Assembly: GCF_037126465.1 (NCBI RefSeq)
Contig: NC_088202.1
Location: 124,820,123 to 124,884,122, forward strand
Source of the DNA: Ornithodoros turicata
Taxonomy: Eukaryota > Arthropoda > Arachnida > Ixodida > Argasidae
Length of the DNA stretch: 64,000 nucleotides
Direction of reading: 5' to 3'
The notes under the pieces are model-generated. The model worked only from the letters and a program-made list of their open reading frames with translations. It was not told where the DNA came from and searched no databases. The translations under genes and the position numbers were made by a program. This document shows positions 33,514-43,323 of this stretch, one piece after another. Each line of letters opens with the position of its first letter. Position 1 is the stretch's first letter.

Positions 33514-33540
33514 ATTGAGAATTCTCATTTGCAAAAGTAC

Positions 33541-35077
33541 TCAAAGTGATACCTGCCCCACCAACAAAACTAGTAACCACACAACTCTAACAAACTCTAA
33601 GGGGTAGAGCAGTTGCACTGGTCTGCGCAATACTGTTTTGTCCGACAGTCTTACTGCGCACGCGCGAATGTTTTTGTCCCTGCCTGGAAACACCTCTGTG
33701 ATGCGTCCGGTCGTCCACAGGTGACGCGATAGTCTTTCATTATGAAGTAAGTCTCCCACTCGTAGCGTCGGTTTTCTGCTGGATGTCTTGGCCATGTGCG
33801 CTGACCTAAGTTGCACAAGATATTCTTATTTCCATCGTTTCCAGAAACGATCTAGTAGGCGCTGCTCTTGTTTCCAGCGGGCCTGTAGATCATCTGTGGG
33901 CTTCGGTGCGCTCCCAGAGAAGGATGCTAACGAAGTAACCCGCTTGCCGACCAAGAAATGCGCTGGCTTAAGTGGTGCTGCTTCATCCGGGCTGTCGGCG
34001 ACGGAAGTGAGGACGTGAGTTTACGACTGCCTCCACACCGTGCAGGATCGTTGTCAGTTCTTCAAAACTGAACCGGTTTTTTCCAAGGATCCTTTTGAGA
34101 TTGTTCTTCACCACTCGGACCGGCCGCTCCCAGAAACCACCCCACCACGGAGCACGCTCCACAATGTACTTCCGGTGAATTTCTCATTCGGTGAGGTGGT
34201 CATGGAAACTTGGTCCGCGCAGTGCCTTCCAGATCTCTCTGTCCGCTTTCTTGACTGTTGAAGCGTTGTCCGTGTATATTACGGACGGGACACCTCGTCG
34301 GGCAGTGAACCGCCTGAAGGCTAGCAGAAAACTTGCGGTACTCATCGTTGTCACCAGCTCCAAGTGTACCGCTCGGGTAACTGCGCAGGCGAACAAAGCG
34401 ATATATGTCTTCTGATCCCCTCCGTCCGGCGAGTTCACGAACAGGGGTCCAGCGAAGTCGATCGCTATCACATCGAACGGTCCTGTTTCCTCTACTCGAC
34501 CAGCAGGAAGCGGAGCAACGGGAGCTGATGCTGGTATAGCTTTGAACCGCCGACAGACGATGCACCGATGTAGGACCTTTTTCACCAGCTGTCGACATCC
34601 GGGGATCCAATAACGCTCCGTTACTTCGGTCATGGTGTCTTGCACACCTCCATGTCGCAGCCGTCGGTGTGCCTTTTCCACAACGAGTTCAGCAAGCCTG
34701 TGGCCATTAGGCAGTAATATTGGATGCTTTGCAGCCGTAGACAACGCAGCGTGCTGCAGACGACTCGATATCCTCATTATGTTGTCACCATCAAGCACTG
34801 GTCGTACCTCAGCGATTGGAGACTTCTCGTCGACCCCGTCTCCGCGCCTTAGTTGCTGCATCTCTGTGTTGTACTCTTGTTTCTGCGCCTCCCTGATCCA
34901 GTAGAGGTCCGCCCTCTGTATCTCTTCGGCTGTTAGAGGCCCTGAAACCTTTACTTTCCGTTGGCAGTTGTTAATGAAGCGGTACATCCAGGCGGTCACA
35001 CGGAGGACGAATTGCAGTCGGCTGTAGTTTTCCAGCCTCAAGACGCTGGTCGTGGGACGGTCGTTGCCTGCCAGCAA
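33541..35077 (-). pseudogene. BEL/Pao integrase (broken)
   Basis: The longest open piece of the element (35077-34184). An HHCC zinc module (EKAHRRLRHGGVQDT, CIVCRR) precedes the DDE core: FDVIAIDFAGPLFV and VIYTDNAS hold the first two acidic residues. A TGA at 34184-34186 interrupts the core. The reading continues in frame with the third acidic region (WWGGFWERPVRVVKNNLKR) and, after a shift near 34020, a DUF5641-type tail (RVGDLLHNERLSRHLWTTGR). Integrase would insert the cDNA and yields the 5-bp duplication seen here. Confidence 0.8.
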
Positions 35078-35926
35078 GACTTGGGTCTTTACACGTTCAG
35101 CTTCCAGTTCTTCGTCCTCTTTTTCTTGGGTGCTGAGTTCGGCCAGGACTCCGTAGTTCTAATCAGCCATTCCGGACCCTTCAACCACTTTTTGCAGCTC
35201 GACAACCTTTGCATTTTCTCTCCTCTCGTCAGCAAGTCCGCGGGATTCTCCCCGGGCAATGACGCCAAGATGCCGGATCTGTGGTGGATTGTACCTCGGT
35301 GAAGGGCGATGCAGGAATCCGTCCAGAAGTAGAACTTCAGTGGCCAGTTTGTAAGGGAGCTCCTTATGACCTTTTTCTAGCCTGCACCCGCGACTAACGC
35401 TCCCATCAGTTCCAGTCGCGCCAATGTTAAAGTTTTCAAGGGTGCGATACGCGCCTTCGAGATCATGAGCGTTACTGAGACGTCCCCGGTCGTGTCTTCT
35501 GTTCTCAAGTATGCAACTTCTCCGTATGCCAAGGGACGTGCGTCTGTGAAAACGTGTACTTGTACTCCCGCGATGTCTCCTATTCCTTGGCTCACAAAGC
35601 GCGGTATGTCGATGCGTTGCATGTACGGTAGGCCCTCGACCCATCGTGTCCACTCTTCAACCATCTCCACGGGTAGGTCTTCGTCCCAGCCAACGCCGGC
35701 TTCCCAGATCCGTTGGAAGAGAATCTTTGAACATATCGTGAATGGTGACACGAAACCTAGTGGGTCGAATACCGATGCAGGGACTTGCAGTGTCGTTCGT
35801 TTCGTAGTGCTTTCTGAGCCGGCACTCCTGTTGTGTTGTGCAAGCTTCGGACTGTCTGTCTGCCGATACCGTCGTAATCCCAGTAAGCCTGTGTCGTGGT
35901 CTCCGGGACCAACCTCTTCTTGTTCT
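35078..35926 (-). pseudogene. BEL/Pao A17 region and RNase H (broken)
   Basis: FTICSKILFQRIWEAGVGWD and EEWTRWVEGLPYMQRIDIPR match the Pao-type peptidase A17 region that follows RT. VHVFTDARPLAYGEVAYLR, then LTLARLELMGALVAG, is the RNase H part. Frameshifts near 35395 and about 35300 scatter the C-terminal half (NAKVVELQKVVEGSG in another frame). Domain order is that of BEL/Pao. Confidence 0.7.
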
Positions 35927-36573
35927 TCAAAAAGATTTAGAATTAGAATTTAGATTTAGAAGCTTAGAATTTGATGCCCACTTCCTCAGGTGCATTCCCG
36001 CCGATCTCATGATCGCGTTGGCTTCTTTGTAAATCCATTGGGCATCCTCCTCGCAGGAAGCCCCTGTCAACAGGTCATCCACGTAGAAGGATGCGGTGAG
36101 CTCGGTAGCTGTTGCTTTCAACCGTTCCTCTACGCTGTTCAGGTGGTGTATAAGTGTTGCTGCCAAGAGGAACGGACTCGAAGTCGTCCCGAACGGTACT
36201 CTAGTCATTCTCCAAACTCCGGGGGCTGGTAAAGGACCCTCCTCCGCCGGTGTTTCTTTGTACCACAAGAAACGCAGTGCGTCTCGATCTTCCTCTCCAA
36301 CCACTACCTGCAGAAATGCTTGGGCGAGGTCAGCAACAAGTGCGATACGTTCGGTGCGGAAGCGCAGTAATAGCGGTATCAGTTCTGTGTTCAGCATGGG
36401 CCCTTTTTCCAGGTACGCGTTTAATGGAGCTGTGTTTAGAGTGTTAGAGTTTTAGTAGTTTAGAGTTTAGCGTGAGCGGAAGCGTCGAAAACGACCCTGA
36501 GTTTGGTGGTTGTGGAGCTTTCCCGAATCACCGCCTGGTGTGGCATGTAATATACATGCTCTGACGACGTTGG
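35927..36573 (-). pseudogene. BEL/Pao reverse transcriptase (broken)
   Basis: The reading includes YMPHQAVIRESSTTTKLRVV and FDASAHA, then a foreign AT-rich insert (about 36432-36470), then KGPMLNTELIPLLLRF, LVADLAQAFLQV and SFYVDDLLTGA. LVADLAQAF and YVDD hold the three catalytic aspartates, all present. A second AT-rich insert of about 30 bp (35937-35968) follows RKWASNS. The inserts are built of CTAAAC and TCTAAAT-like units and break the frame. RT would copy the RNA into DNA in the particle. Confidence 0.8.
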
Positions 36574-37496
36574 CTACGAATCAGTAGCGACCTCCGCGTG
36601 TCCTTGCTCGAGGTATTTGCGCATTGCTCCATCGTAGTCTAATAAGTGTCTGTAGAGTCGCCGCAGTCGTTTGACCAAAGTACGCAACCGGTGCTCGGCG
36701 ACTTCTCTGTTGTCTTCTAGTGGACTACTGGTGTCCTTCCATGGCAACCCTACTCTGTACCGACCATCCTCCCGCGTAACTGTGCTCTCAAACTGCTTCA
36801 TGACCGTATTTTCCTCGTGGCGACCGTCATCGGCGTTGTCGGTAATTCCTAGGCTCTCTAGCTCCCAAAATTTCCTCAGATCGAAGGTACTTTCCTCCGT
36901 TGCGGCTTCAGCGTGCAAAACGCAGGTAAGCGCTTTAGTTTCCTCAGTCAACGATGACTTGAGCACGGCTGGCCCTTGGAACGTCCAACCCAAGCGGGTG
37001 TCGACGGCGATGCGTTCGTTTTACCGGCACAGCGACGGACGTTTGTCTTCACCAGCTTCCACATTTGATCTGCGCCTATCAGAAGCCCGATTCCAGGTTC
37101 TGCTTCTACTCCTGGAAGAAACATCTCGTCGGCAATGTGTCCTCCTTCAGCTCTGGCTGCTTCTACGAGAGCGTCGTCTGGGAATAGTGACACGATGTCC
37201 TTGGAGATGAACGGTATCTCCACGGCCTCCAGCAGGTGCTCCTTCTGATCATACTGGCTGCGGAGCTTTGCTTGCACCAGTTTCAGTCGGTGAACGACTC
37301 CTCCCGCCGTAGCGTCGCCGAAGGGGTTCAGCCTCACCACTATGTCGCCTAGCTTCTCCAGGTTCAACCGCCTGGACACTTCTTGGCGGACGAAAGTCTT
37401 CTGGCTGCCGGCATCAAAAATGCCTCGAACATAGGCCGACTGTTTCCCCGGCGAGAATCTACGCTCGAAATATCTGTAATAGCACGGCGTTGCCAT
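36574..37496 (-). pseudogene. BEL/Pao protease and linker (broken)
   Basis: An aspartic protease of the DUF1758 type follows the gag knuckles: YVRGIFDAGSQKTFVRQEVS. The catalytic motif normally reads D-S/T-G; here it is D-A-G, a change at a key position. GIGLLIGADQMWKLV is the conserved second half. The frame shifts near 37465 at its start and near 37005, after which GWTFQGPAVLKSS and the charged linker FDLRKFWELESLGI continue to 36574. It would cut the Gag-Pol chain. Both the lesion and the frameshifts mean it cannot work. Confidence 0.75.
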
Positions 37497-38843
37497 CGTT
37501 TGCTCCTCCTGTGCTTGCGGCGTACATGCTTGTTGTTTCCACCGTTTTAACCTTCGTCCCCGAGACGGAGTTCCAGTTGGGGTCGCACAGTGAAGTCACG
37601 TGTTTGCCTTTGCACGACGAGCATACAACCCTCCTCCAATCTTTGGCGCGGTGTCCTTTCAATGCACACCTAAAACAGCGACATTCTGCGGAGAGTATTC
37701 TCTTCTTTCGATCCGAATCTATGGGGGCGGTGCAGTTCATCGTGTGCTGCTCGGAATCGCAGAAGTTGCACCGTGCCACCTTCGCCGATGCATGCAAAAC
37801 TGCGGACGCTGGTCGGGGTTTCTTGATTCGGTTTCCCTTCGCCTGTTGATCTCGACCAGAACCATTTTTGCTAGCATTGCTCTTACCAGCTTTCTCTCTG
37901 CTCTCGACTTCTATTTGTAGAAAATCGAGAATGATGTCGAGCTCGGATCCGGATGACCCCGTCATTGTGGTGCTTTCATCGTTCCGTTGTGAGCTCTGGT
38001 GGCCGCCTGACGTGCTCGGTCGTGCAGAAACTATGGATCTACGAGCCGATCGACGATAGTACTTGACGGTGACGTCGCCAGGTAACGCCTTCAGGATAAT
38101 GTCCACGAGTAACGCGGCGTACGTTCACAGAAATTCCGAGGGCCTGTAGTCCTCGTCTGTGTGTCTGCACGTGGTTGAACAACCGGCGGAGACCCCGGAT
38201 GTCGTCTGACGACGTCACCACAGGAGGTGTCCTCAACTTTCCAAGATGCTCTTGTTGAATTCTCTTCTGATCTCCGAAACGACGAGTCAAAATGTCAATC
38301 GCGTCCTGGTAGCACATCTCCGTCGCTTGAAGACCCGCTATCGCCGCTGCAGGTGGTCCGGACAGCAAAGACCGCAGATACTGGAGTTTGGATCTTCATT
38401 TTCGTGACTAGACTGTCGAAACTGCTCAAAAAAATGGTGGCCACTTCGCAAGATCTCCGTTAAAGGTCTGAGCTGCAACCTTGGCAGTTGAACCGTACTT
38501 GACCTTCCACCGTTTGATATCGGGTTCGTTGATGTCGTGGTGGCTGCCCCAGTGTTCAGAACGGGGTCCCTTGCCTTCGCCTTCAACAGGCTCGTCATCT
38601 TGAGGACTTGATCTTCGTATTCGAGCACTGTCGCATACTCCTGATCCATGTGCTGGTGGGTAATCAGCGGTTCTATTTCTCTATCCAAGATACTTACTCC
38701 TTGCTGTTGTGCAACAGCCTTTCCAGCAGTGATGCGTACGTTTGCGGTGTAGTAGTCGGGTCGACCAGTGCCGCTGTCGCCTCGTTGATGACCTTAGTCG
38801 TCTGCGTTCGGCGTACAGCCCGCTTTGGCTTCAGCCGGTCCAT
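37450..38843 (-). pseudogene. BEL/Pao gag (broken)
   Basis: Gag forms the particle and packages the RNA. A start at 38843 gives MDRLKPKRAVRRTQTTKV and reaches a stop near 38697; the reading continues in other frames as DREIEPLITHQHMDQEYA, then GPPAAAIAGLQATEMCYQDA and ILTRRFGDQKRIQQEHLGKL (the DUF1759-type core), then LKALPGDVTVKYYR. Two zinc-knuckle-like blocks follow: CNFCDSEQHTMNC and CFRCALKGHRAKDW, with CSSCKGKHVTSLC after. At least three frameshifts (near 38697, 38370 and 38130) and one stop break the gene. Family membership is clear from the domain order. Confidence 0.8.
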
Positions 38844-38935
38844 CGTTGATCTGAAGATGATAATCCTCTAAACGTTGAGACAGTCCCCGTCCACGGTTCC
38901 TGGCTTCGATACAGTGGGAGGCCTCTGAGTCAGTC

Positions 38936-38953
38936 TCCCGGGTTTCGGCACCA
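38936..38953 (-). other. Primer-binding site
   Basis: TGGTGCCGAAACCCGGGA directly abuts the 5' LTR on the minus strand. TGG start and adjacency are as expected for a tRNA primer site. The tRNA was not identified. Confidence 0.75.
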
Positions 38954-39198
38954 TGAAAAAATGTTCGTTCGATCTCCACAAAAAGGACGTCCAAGACAAC
39001 CGTGACCGGGAACCAAAACAACTTTGTCGTCTTCAATGTTGGAACAACTGAATTCACCAGTCACAGTGCGCCACGCTCATAAACGTATCAGTGCACCCGT
39101 TTTTCTTCATCGCCCTCTTTGTCGTCTCAACCACAACCGGGAAGACGAAGTTGCTGACACCTTGCTAACAAGCCCAAACCAAATACTAATTCGCTACA
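38954..39198 (-). repeat. 5' LTR of BEL/Pao element
   Basis: 245 bp, starting TGTAGCGAATTAG and ending ACATTTTTTCA on the minus strand. Matches 33247-33491 along its whole length. Confidence 0.9.
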
Positions 39199-39440
39199 GC
39201 ATCACTATGTTAGTTGACACCGAGTCAAAGACACACTCTATGTCGAAGTAAACTGCTGCGGTCTTCTTTTTGTACTTTTTTTGGCATGGTCCATGTCGGA
39301 GATGAAATCTAATAGTGTGTCAACTCCAATCACGTGTGTCCTGAATCCGGTCATTTGGTCCGGAAGAATAGCTTTGGCTTCTAGGTGCCAAAACAGTCGC
39401 CTCAGCACTGGTTTCGTTTGTTGAAGGAACAACAAGTTTG
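39199..39440 (-). pseudogene. LINE RT piece 1
   Basis: Residues KPVLRRLFWHLEAKAILPDQ and TGFRTHVIGVDTLLDFISDM, then after a frameshift AVYFDIECVFDSVSTNIVM. This is the fingers/palm region with the first catalytic aspartate (FDIE). The BEL/Pao element follows at GCATC and the reading resumes at 33246. Confidence 0.75.
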
Positions 39441-39447
39441 TTTTAAA

Positions 39448-39470
39448 GCACACACACACACACACACACA
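39448..39470. repeat. (CA)n microsatellite
   Basis: About 11 CA units at the 5' limit of the truncated LINE. Confidence 0.9.
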
Positions 39471-39599
39471 AAGCAGAGCACGAAAACGTAGTTATATTGG
39501 GTAATTTGTTTAGAGAGGGATGCCTTGACCACTGTGGAATGGTAGTTCATGCTAGCGCCGTTAAGTGGCAACACAGTTCACACCGTTCCGTTCGTAGCG

Positions 39600-39940
39600 T
39601 TGCTTGACGCTCTGCTAAAACTCTTTCGTTATCCGTTTGACGGTGGCGAAGTATGGACTCCACGTTAACGTTCCGTACGATCCGGAACCGTTTACTAAAA
39701 CTCTCTATTAAATCTAAGGCAAACGCGCAAGCAGACACTGACAGTCGAACACTGACTGCTGTTTCGATCACTATGTGTTTAAACCGAAATGAAATTTTCA
39801 TTGGCGAAAACCGTGCCCCCTATTCTCTAAAACCTAGTTCGATAAAACGAGCCTTCCTTTCGCTGAAACGTAATTCGCTAAAGTGTAACCTCTTCTCTAA
39901 AACATTATTCTCTAAAGCGAGGCTCGCTAAACTGTAGGGA
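39600..39940. repeat. Cluster of TTCGCTAAA-type short repeats
   Basis: Between about 39815 and 39935 seven variants of TTC(G/T)CTAAA(A)C recur with spacings of 10-22 bp, and more diverged ones occur from 39612 (CTGCTAAAACTCTTTCG, ACTAAAACTCTC). Such motif clusters often mark subterminal regions of hAT-like elements. No TIR pair was found. Confidence 0.5.
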
Positions 39941-42900
39941 AACCTTTGATACGAAGGAGGGTCTTAAAATATCGGCAAAATAATTATTAGGTCACAGAAC
40001 AGAAGGTGTATAGACGAGAAAAAAGCTAAATTCACACGCGTGACATGTTTCCGACGGCGATCAAATCTGATTGGTCCTTTTGCTAACTATCTTCTTCAAA
40101 GCACGCCCTTCTTTCTTTTCGCATTTTGTTACAATTTCCCCTCACTTACAGCCCTAACCTACTTAGCGCACATGCTTAAGGCCTCCGAGCATGACCCCCA
40201 GGCTTGAAGATGTACTCTCTAGACGTATGAACACCTCTCATAATGCCGCTTCCAAACTCTGCTAAAGGTTGCTCACGTATAATTAGGGTCGAGTAACGCG
40301 TGTACATTTCAGGTGATGCTTCACGACTGCATTACAGCAGGAGTGTGTGTACCTGAGCCGCCAATGCAATCGCATGTAACATCGCTTGCTGTGACAGGCT
40401 CACCGTAAATTCGTAATGGAAGCCAGCGCAGTGCCTTGCAATTATAATGGGGTCGAGATGAGAAAGGGGCGTCGTACACGAATCCGCGATTGTACGATTC
40501 CGAGTTATGGGATGTCTCGGGGGACCTGTGCTGACTCCGGTCCAAACTCCTTTGTCCCGGTCGGCCTTGCATGGGGATCCTCGCAGTCTAATTGGTCAGG
40601 ACGCGATTATGTCCAAAGTTTTAATCAGATTAGAGGGAGGACTTTGAACGTCCGAAAGAAATTCCGAAGAAAGTTGGCACGGAGATGATTCACCTCAGCG
40701 GAGTGATGTATTATTAAAGTCGGGGCGGCAGGCGGGAAGGGGGAGACTGGACGAAAGGATGAGCTCAGCGCAGTTTCGTAGCGACATGGCTGATTGCAAC
40801 GGGCCTCGTAAATGTGCTAACTGATGACCTGCCGTTTGAAATGGAAACGACGTCCGAGGAAGGTCATTATTGAATGCCCCACTACTAATTGCATTGACGG
40901 TGCAATGGTATACAAGACAGCCGTTTCCGAGACGCTTCCTTGAACCCATGCGCAGTTGAGCATCTAAGTTCATGTGAATAACTTGCAGGTGGTGTCCTGG
41001 TTGCTATAGGTTTACCGGGGCTAAGGATGAGTTGATATGAAGCCGCTTGTGCAGCATTTCCCTCTGCGCGGTATTTCTTTCGTTATTTCATGGCAATGAA
41101 AGCGGTAGTTTTATAGGCCCCACCAGCGTCGACAGTCGTGTTGGTCCGTAACAGTTGTTGAGAGAGAAAAAGAAAGAAAAGGAAGGAGTTACAATGGCGC
41201 CCGAAGATCGGAATTGGGAGATATCCCTTATAAAGCTGCTACTTTTAAACGCGTTTGATAGAATGCCCGAAGGGATGAACGACGATTATTTATTATTTGT
41301 ATATGTGTCTGTGTAGTGCGGTAGCCTTCGTGTCAAACGGTATACCTTTCGTTTCTTCGTATTCAGCTCCCGTTACTCTCGGTCGCTTTACTCCCAAGTT
41401 CTCAGTTAAACCACACGCGCGCACCGGCCTCTGTATGCGTAAGGGATCCACTGTAGCAGTCAACACGAAAGTATCCTTCCCCAACAAACAGGGATGGCAG
41501 CGTATAAGAGATGTCCACGGTGACGTTAAAAAACGATCCTGGATGATTTGTGGTGCACTTTATGCCCTGGCAATCAATGTCTCGTAATACACCTAATGGC
41601 TTATAAAGTGTCTCGAACGATCGTTATGTGCTTTGTTGCTGCGCACAATAAGTACTGGGCCACTATTTCAAGAGGGGCGCTGTGCTTGGCTATTTAGAAC
41701 GCATCAATTCACCTTTTAGGCACCCTGTCGTTTAGGGATGATAGATGGAGCGGTGATCACACACAGACTGTGAGAGAGACCGCACTGCATCGTATTCAAT
41801 CCGATATCTTCCCTCGATTTTGATTTCCACGCTGCGAATTTCGTTGTGCGGGTACACTACGGTAAATTATGTGCTGTGCTTGAAGATACAGGCTTAAACC
41901 AACAAACCAACCAACCAAATACAGGCTTTGTAGATCGGATAGAAAGCCACGCCTTGTGAGTGTTTTAGTCCTTTGCCTCATTTGGCTTTCGCTTAGCTCC
42001 ATCAATTTATTTACACGACGTATAAGACGGCAGTCTTTTGTTTCAAGAAATGAGAAAAACCGTTGTTACTCTCGGAACACTTTCTGTCCGGCCTATCTTA
42101 GCCATATTAACGTTGAAATGTCTTATTTTATTTCAACTTCTAATCTGCCGTATACTATAGTTGCTCAGCTTCGACGCTGAGGTGCCGGAATGAGGCAGTG
42201 TAATGGCTGTCTGATGTACATCCGCAGTAGACAGGAAAATAATAAAGTACTCATCCCACAACAATCGCAGGAACGAAAAAGTGCACAGTGCTGCCTCTGG
42301 CTGGAATCTCTTGTGCGCGAACCCGTAATTCTCCAGTTGGCTTTTTTAGGCTTTTTCAGAAATACTCTGGGAGTCCAAGGACCAAACCTGTGATTACGTC
42401 CGGGAACCAATCCCGGCCTGCCCTTCCGCCCACCACAAACGGCTGTGCACTTGGTGGCCTTTATTTTGCGTCGGTCCCTCCGCAACATTTTGCGTCTCGC
42501 CCTGGCCTCCCCCAGCACTCGGAACGAAATTGCATATAATTATTGACGCGGTAAGTAATACGCGAATGCCGGATTTCTGCTCTGCAGACATGGAACGGCA
42601 GTAATGTAGGAAAGTGCGGTATGTCTTTTCGTTTGTTTGATCTCAAACGTTGTCATTTCAGTGGCGTCCCACAAGACCCGCCGCATTCTGTGAGTGATCA
42701 GACCTTGCACATAACCGCTGTTGTTGTGGGCTCAAAAAATAATGTCGACAGCGGGTGCCAGGATAAACAGCCCCATGCACCGTTAACCATGGAAGCGTCA
42801 TCAAATGCACAATGACAAAAAAGTGTCTTAATAACTTGGCTTGTGGCTTGACTTGATCTCAGTAGCTTGACTTAGTGCTGCTATAGTTTACACAGCGTAT

Positions 42901-43222
42901 AGTTCACACAGCGTGAGCCTATTAGCACAGTTTGCACATCCTAAAGTAGCCTGCATATTTGCTCACACGGAGACTGCAGCACATCTCGTGTACCCCGTTT
43001 GGACGACTGAGTTTTTCGCATTGCAGGGACGAGATAATGAAGTTCAAGTTCAACGTCGCGCTGAAATGTGGGCTCTCACTCGACATAACTCAGACCCCGA
43101 CATGGGCACCTACAAGATGGCTCTCTGAGAGGAACGATGGAGTTGTATCCACAAAAAATAAATAAATAAATAAAATAAAACAAAAAGAGGCAAAAGTTCA
43201 CTCACACCAATAGAGAGAAGCT
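39941..43222. other. No gene recognised
   Basis: Mostly unique. A retroposon-like A-rich tail (AAATAAATAAATAAATAAAA) lies at 43147-43170, and a possible SINE-like stretch at 42200-42540 shows no clear boxes. No supported coding region. Confidence 0.35.
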
Positions 43223-43223
43223 A

Positions 43224-43321
43224 CCCAAGCAGCACAACATCTTGGCCGAATATTGGTCCAATGTTGGCAATACCGACCCAATATTTTACCACGATTGGGC
43301 CAAGACGACGTGTCGCTTGGG
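43224..43321. mobile_element. 98-bp TA-flanked MITE
   Basis: CCCAAGCAGCACAACATCTT at left and, inward from right, CCCAAGCGACACGTCGTCTT, with TTGGCC following both. TA lies at 43222-43223 and 43322-43323. Family terminus shared with 24916-25133. Confidence 0.75.
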
Positions 43322-43323
43322 TA

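Larger units (their letters stand above)
33247..39198 (-). mobile_element. BEL/Pao LTR retrotransposon, 5952 bp
   Basis: Two 245-bp LTRs (TG...CA), a primer-binding site next to the 5' LTR, a polypurine tract next to the 3' LTR, and the 5-bp duplication GCATC at 33242-33246 and 39199-39203. Order on the minus strand: gag, protease, RT, A17/RNase H, integrase and a C-terminal tail. By eye the LTRs differ at about 15 of 245 sites. Several frameshifts and stops make every gene non-functional. Confidence 0.9.
29381..39440 (-). mobile_element. 5'-truncated LINE split by two later insertions
   Basis: Three minus-strand pieces (39440-39199, 33246-31911, 29896-29381) join in order as RT palm, rest of RT, RNase H and CCHC knuckle of one non-LTR element of about 2.1 kb. 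The joins are at the exact duplications of the BEL/Pao element (GCATC) and of the 2-kb TIR element (GCCTTATGGG), so the order of events is LINE first, then both insertions. The 5' limit is near a (CA)n tract at 39448. Confidence 0.8.
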
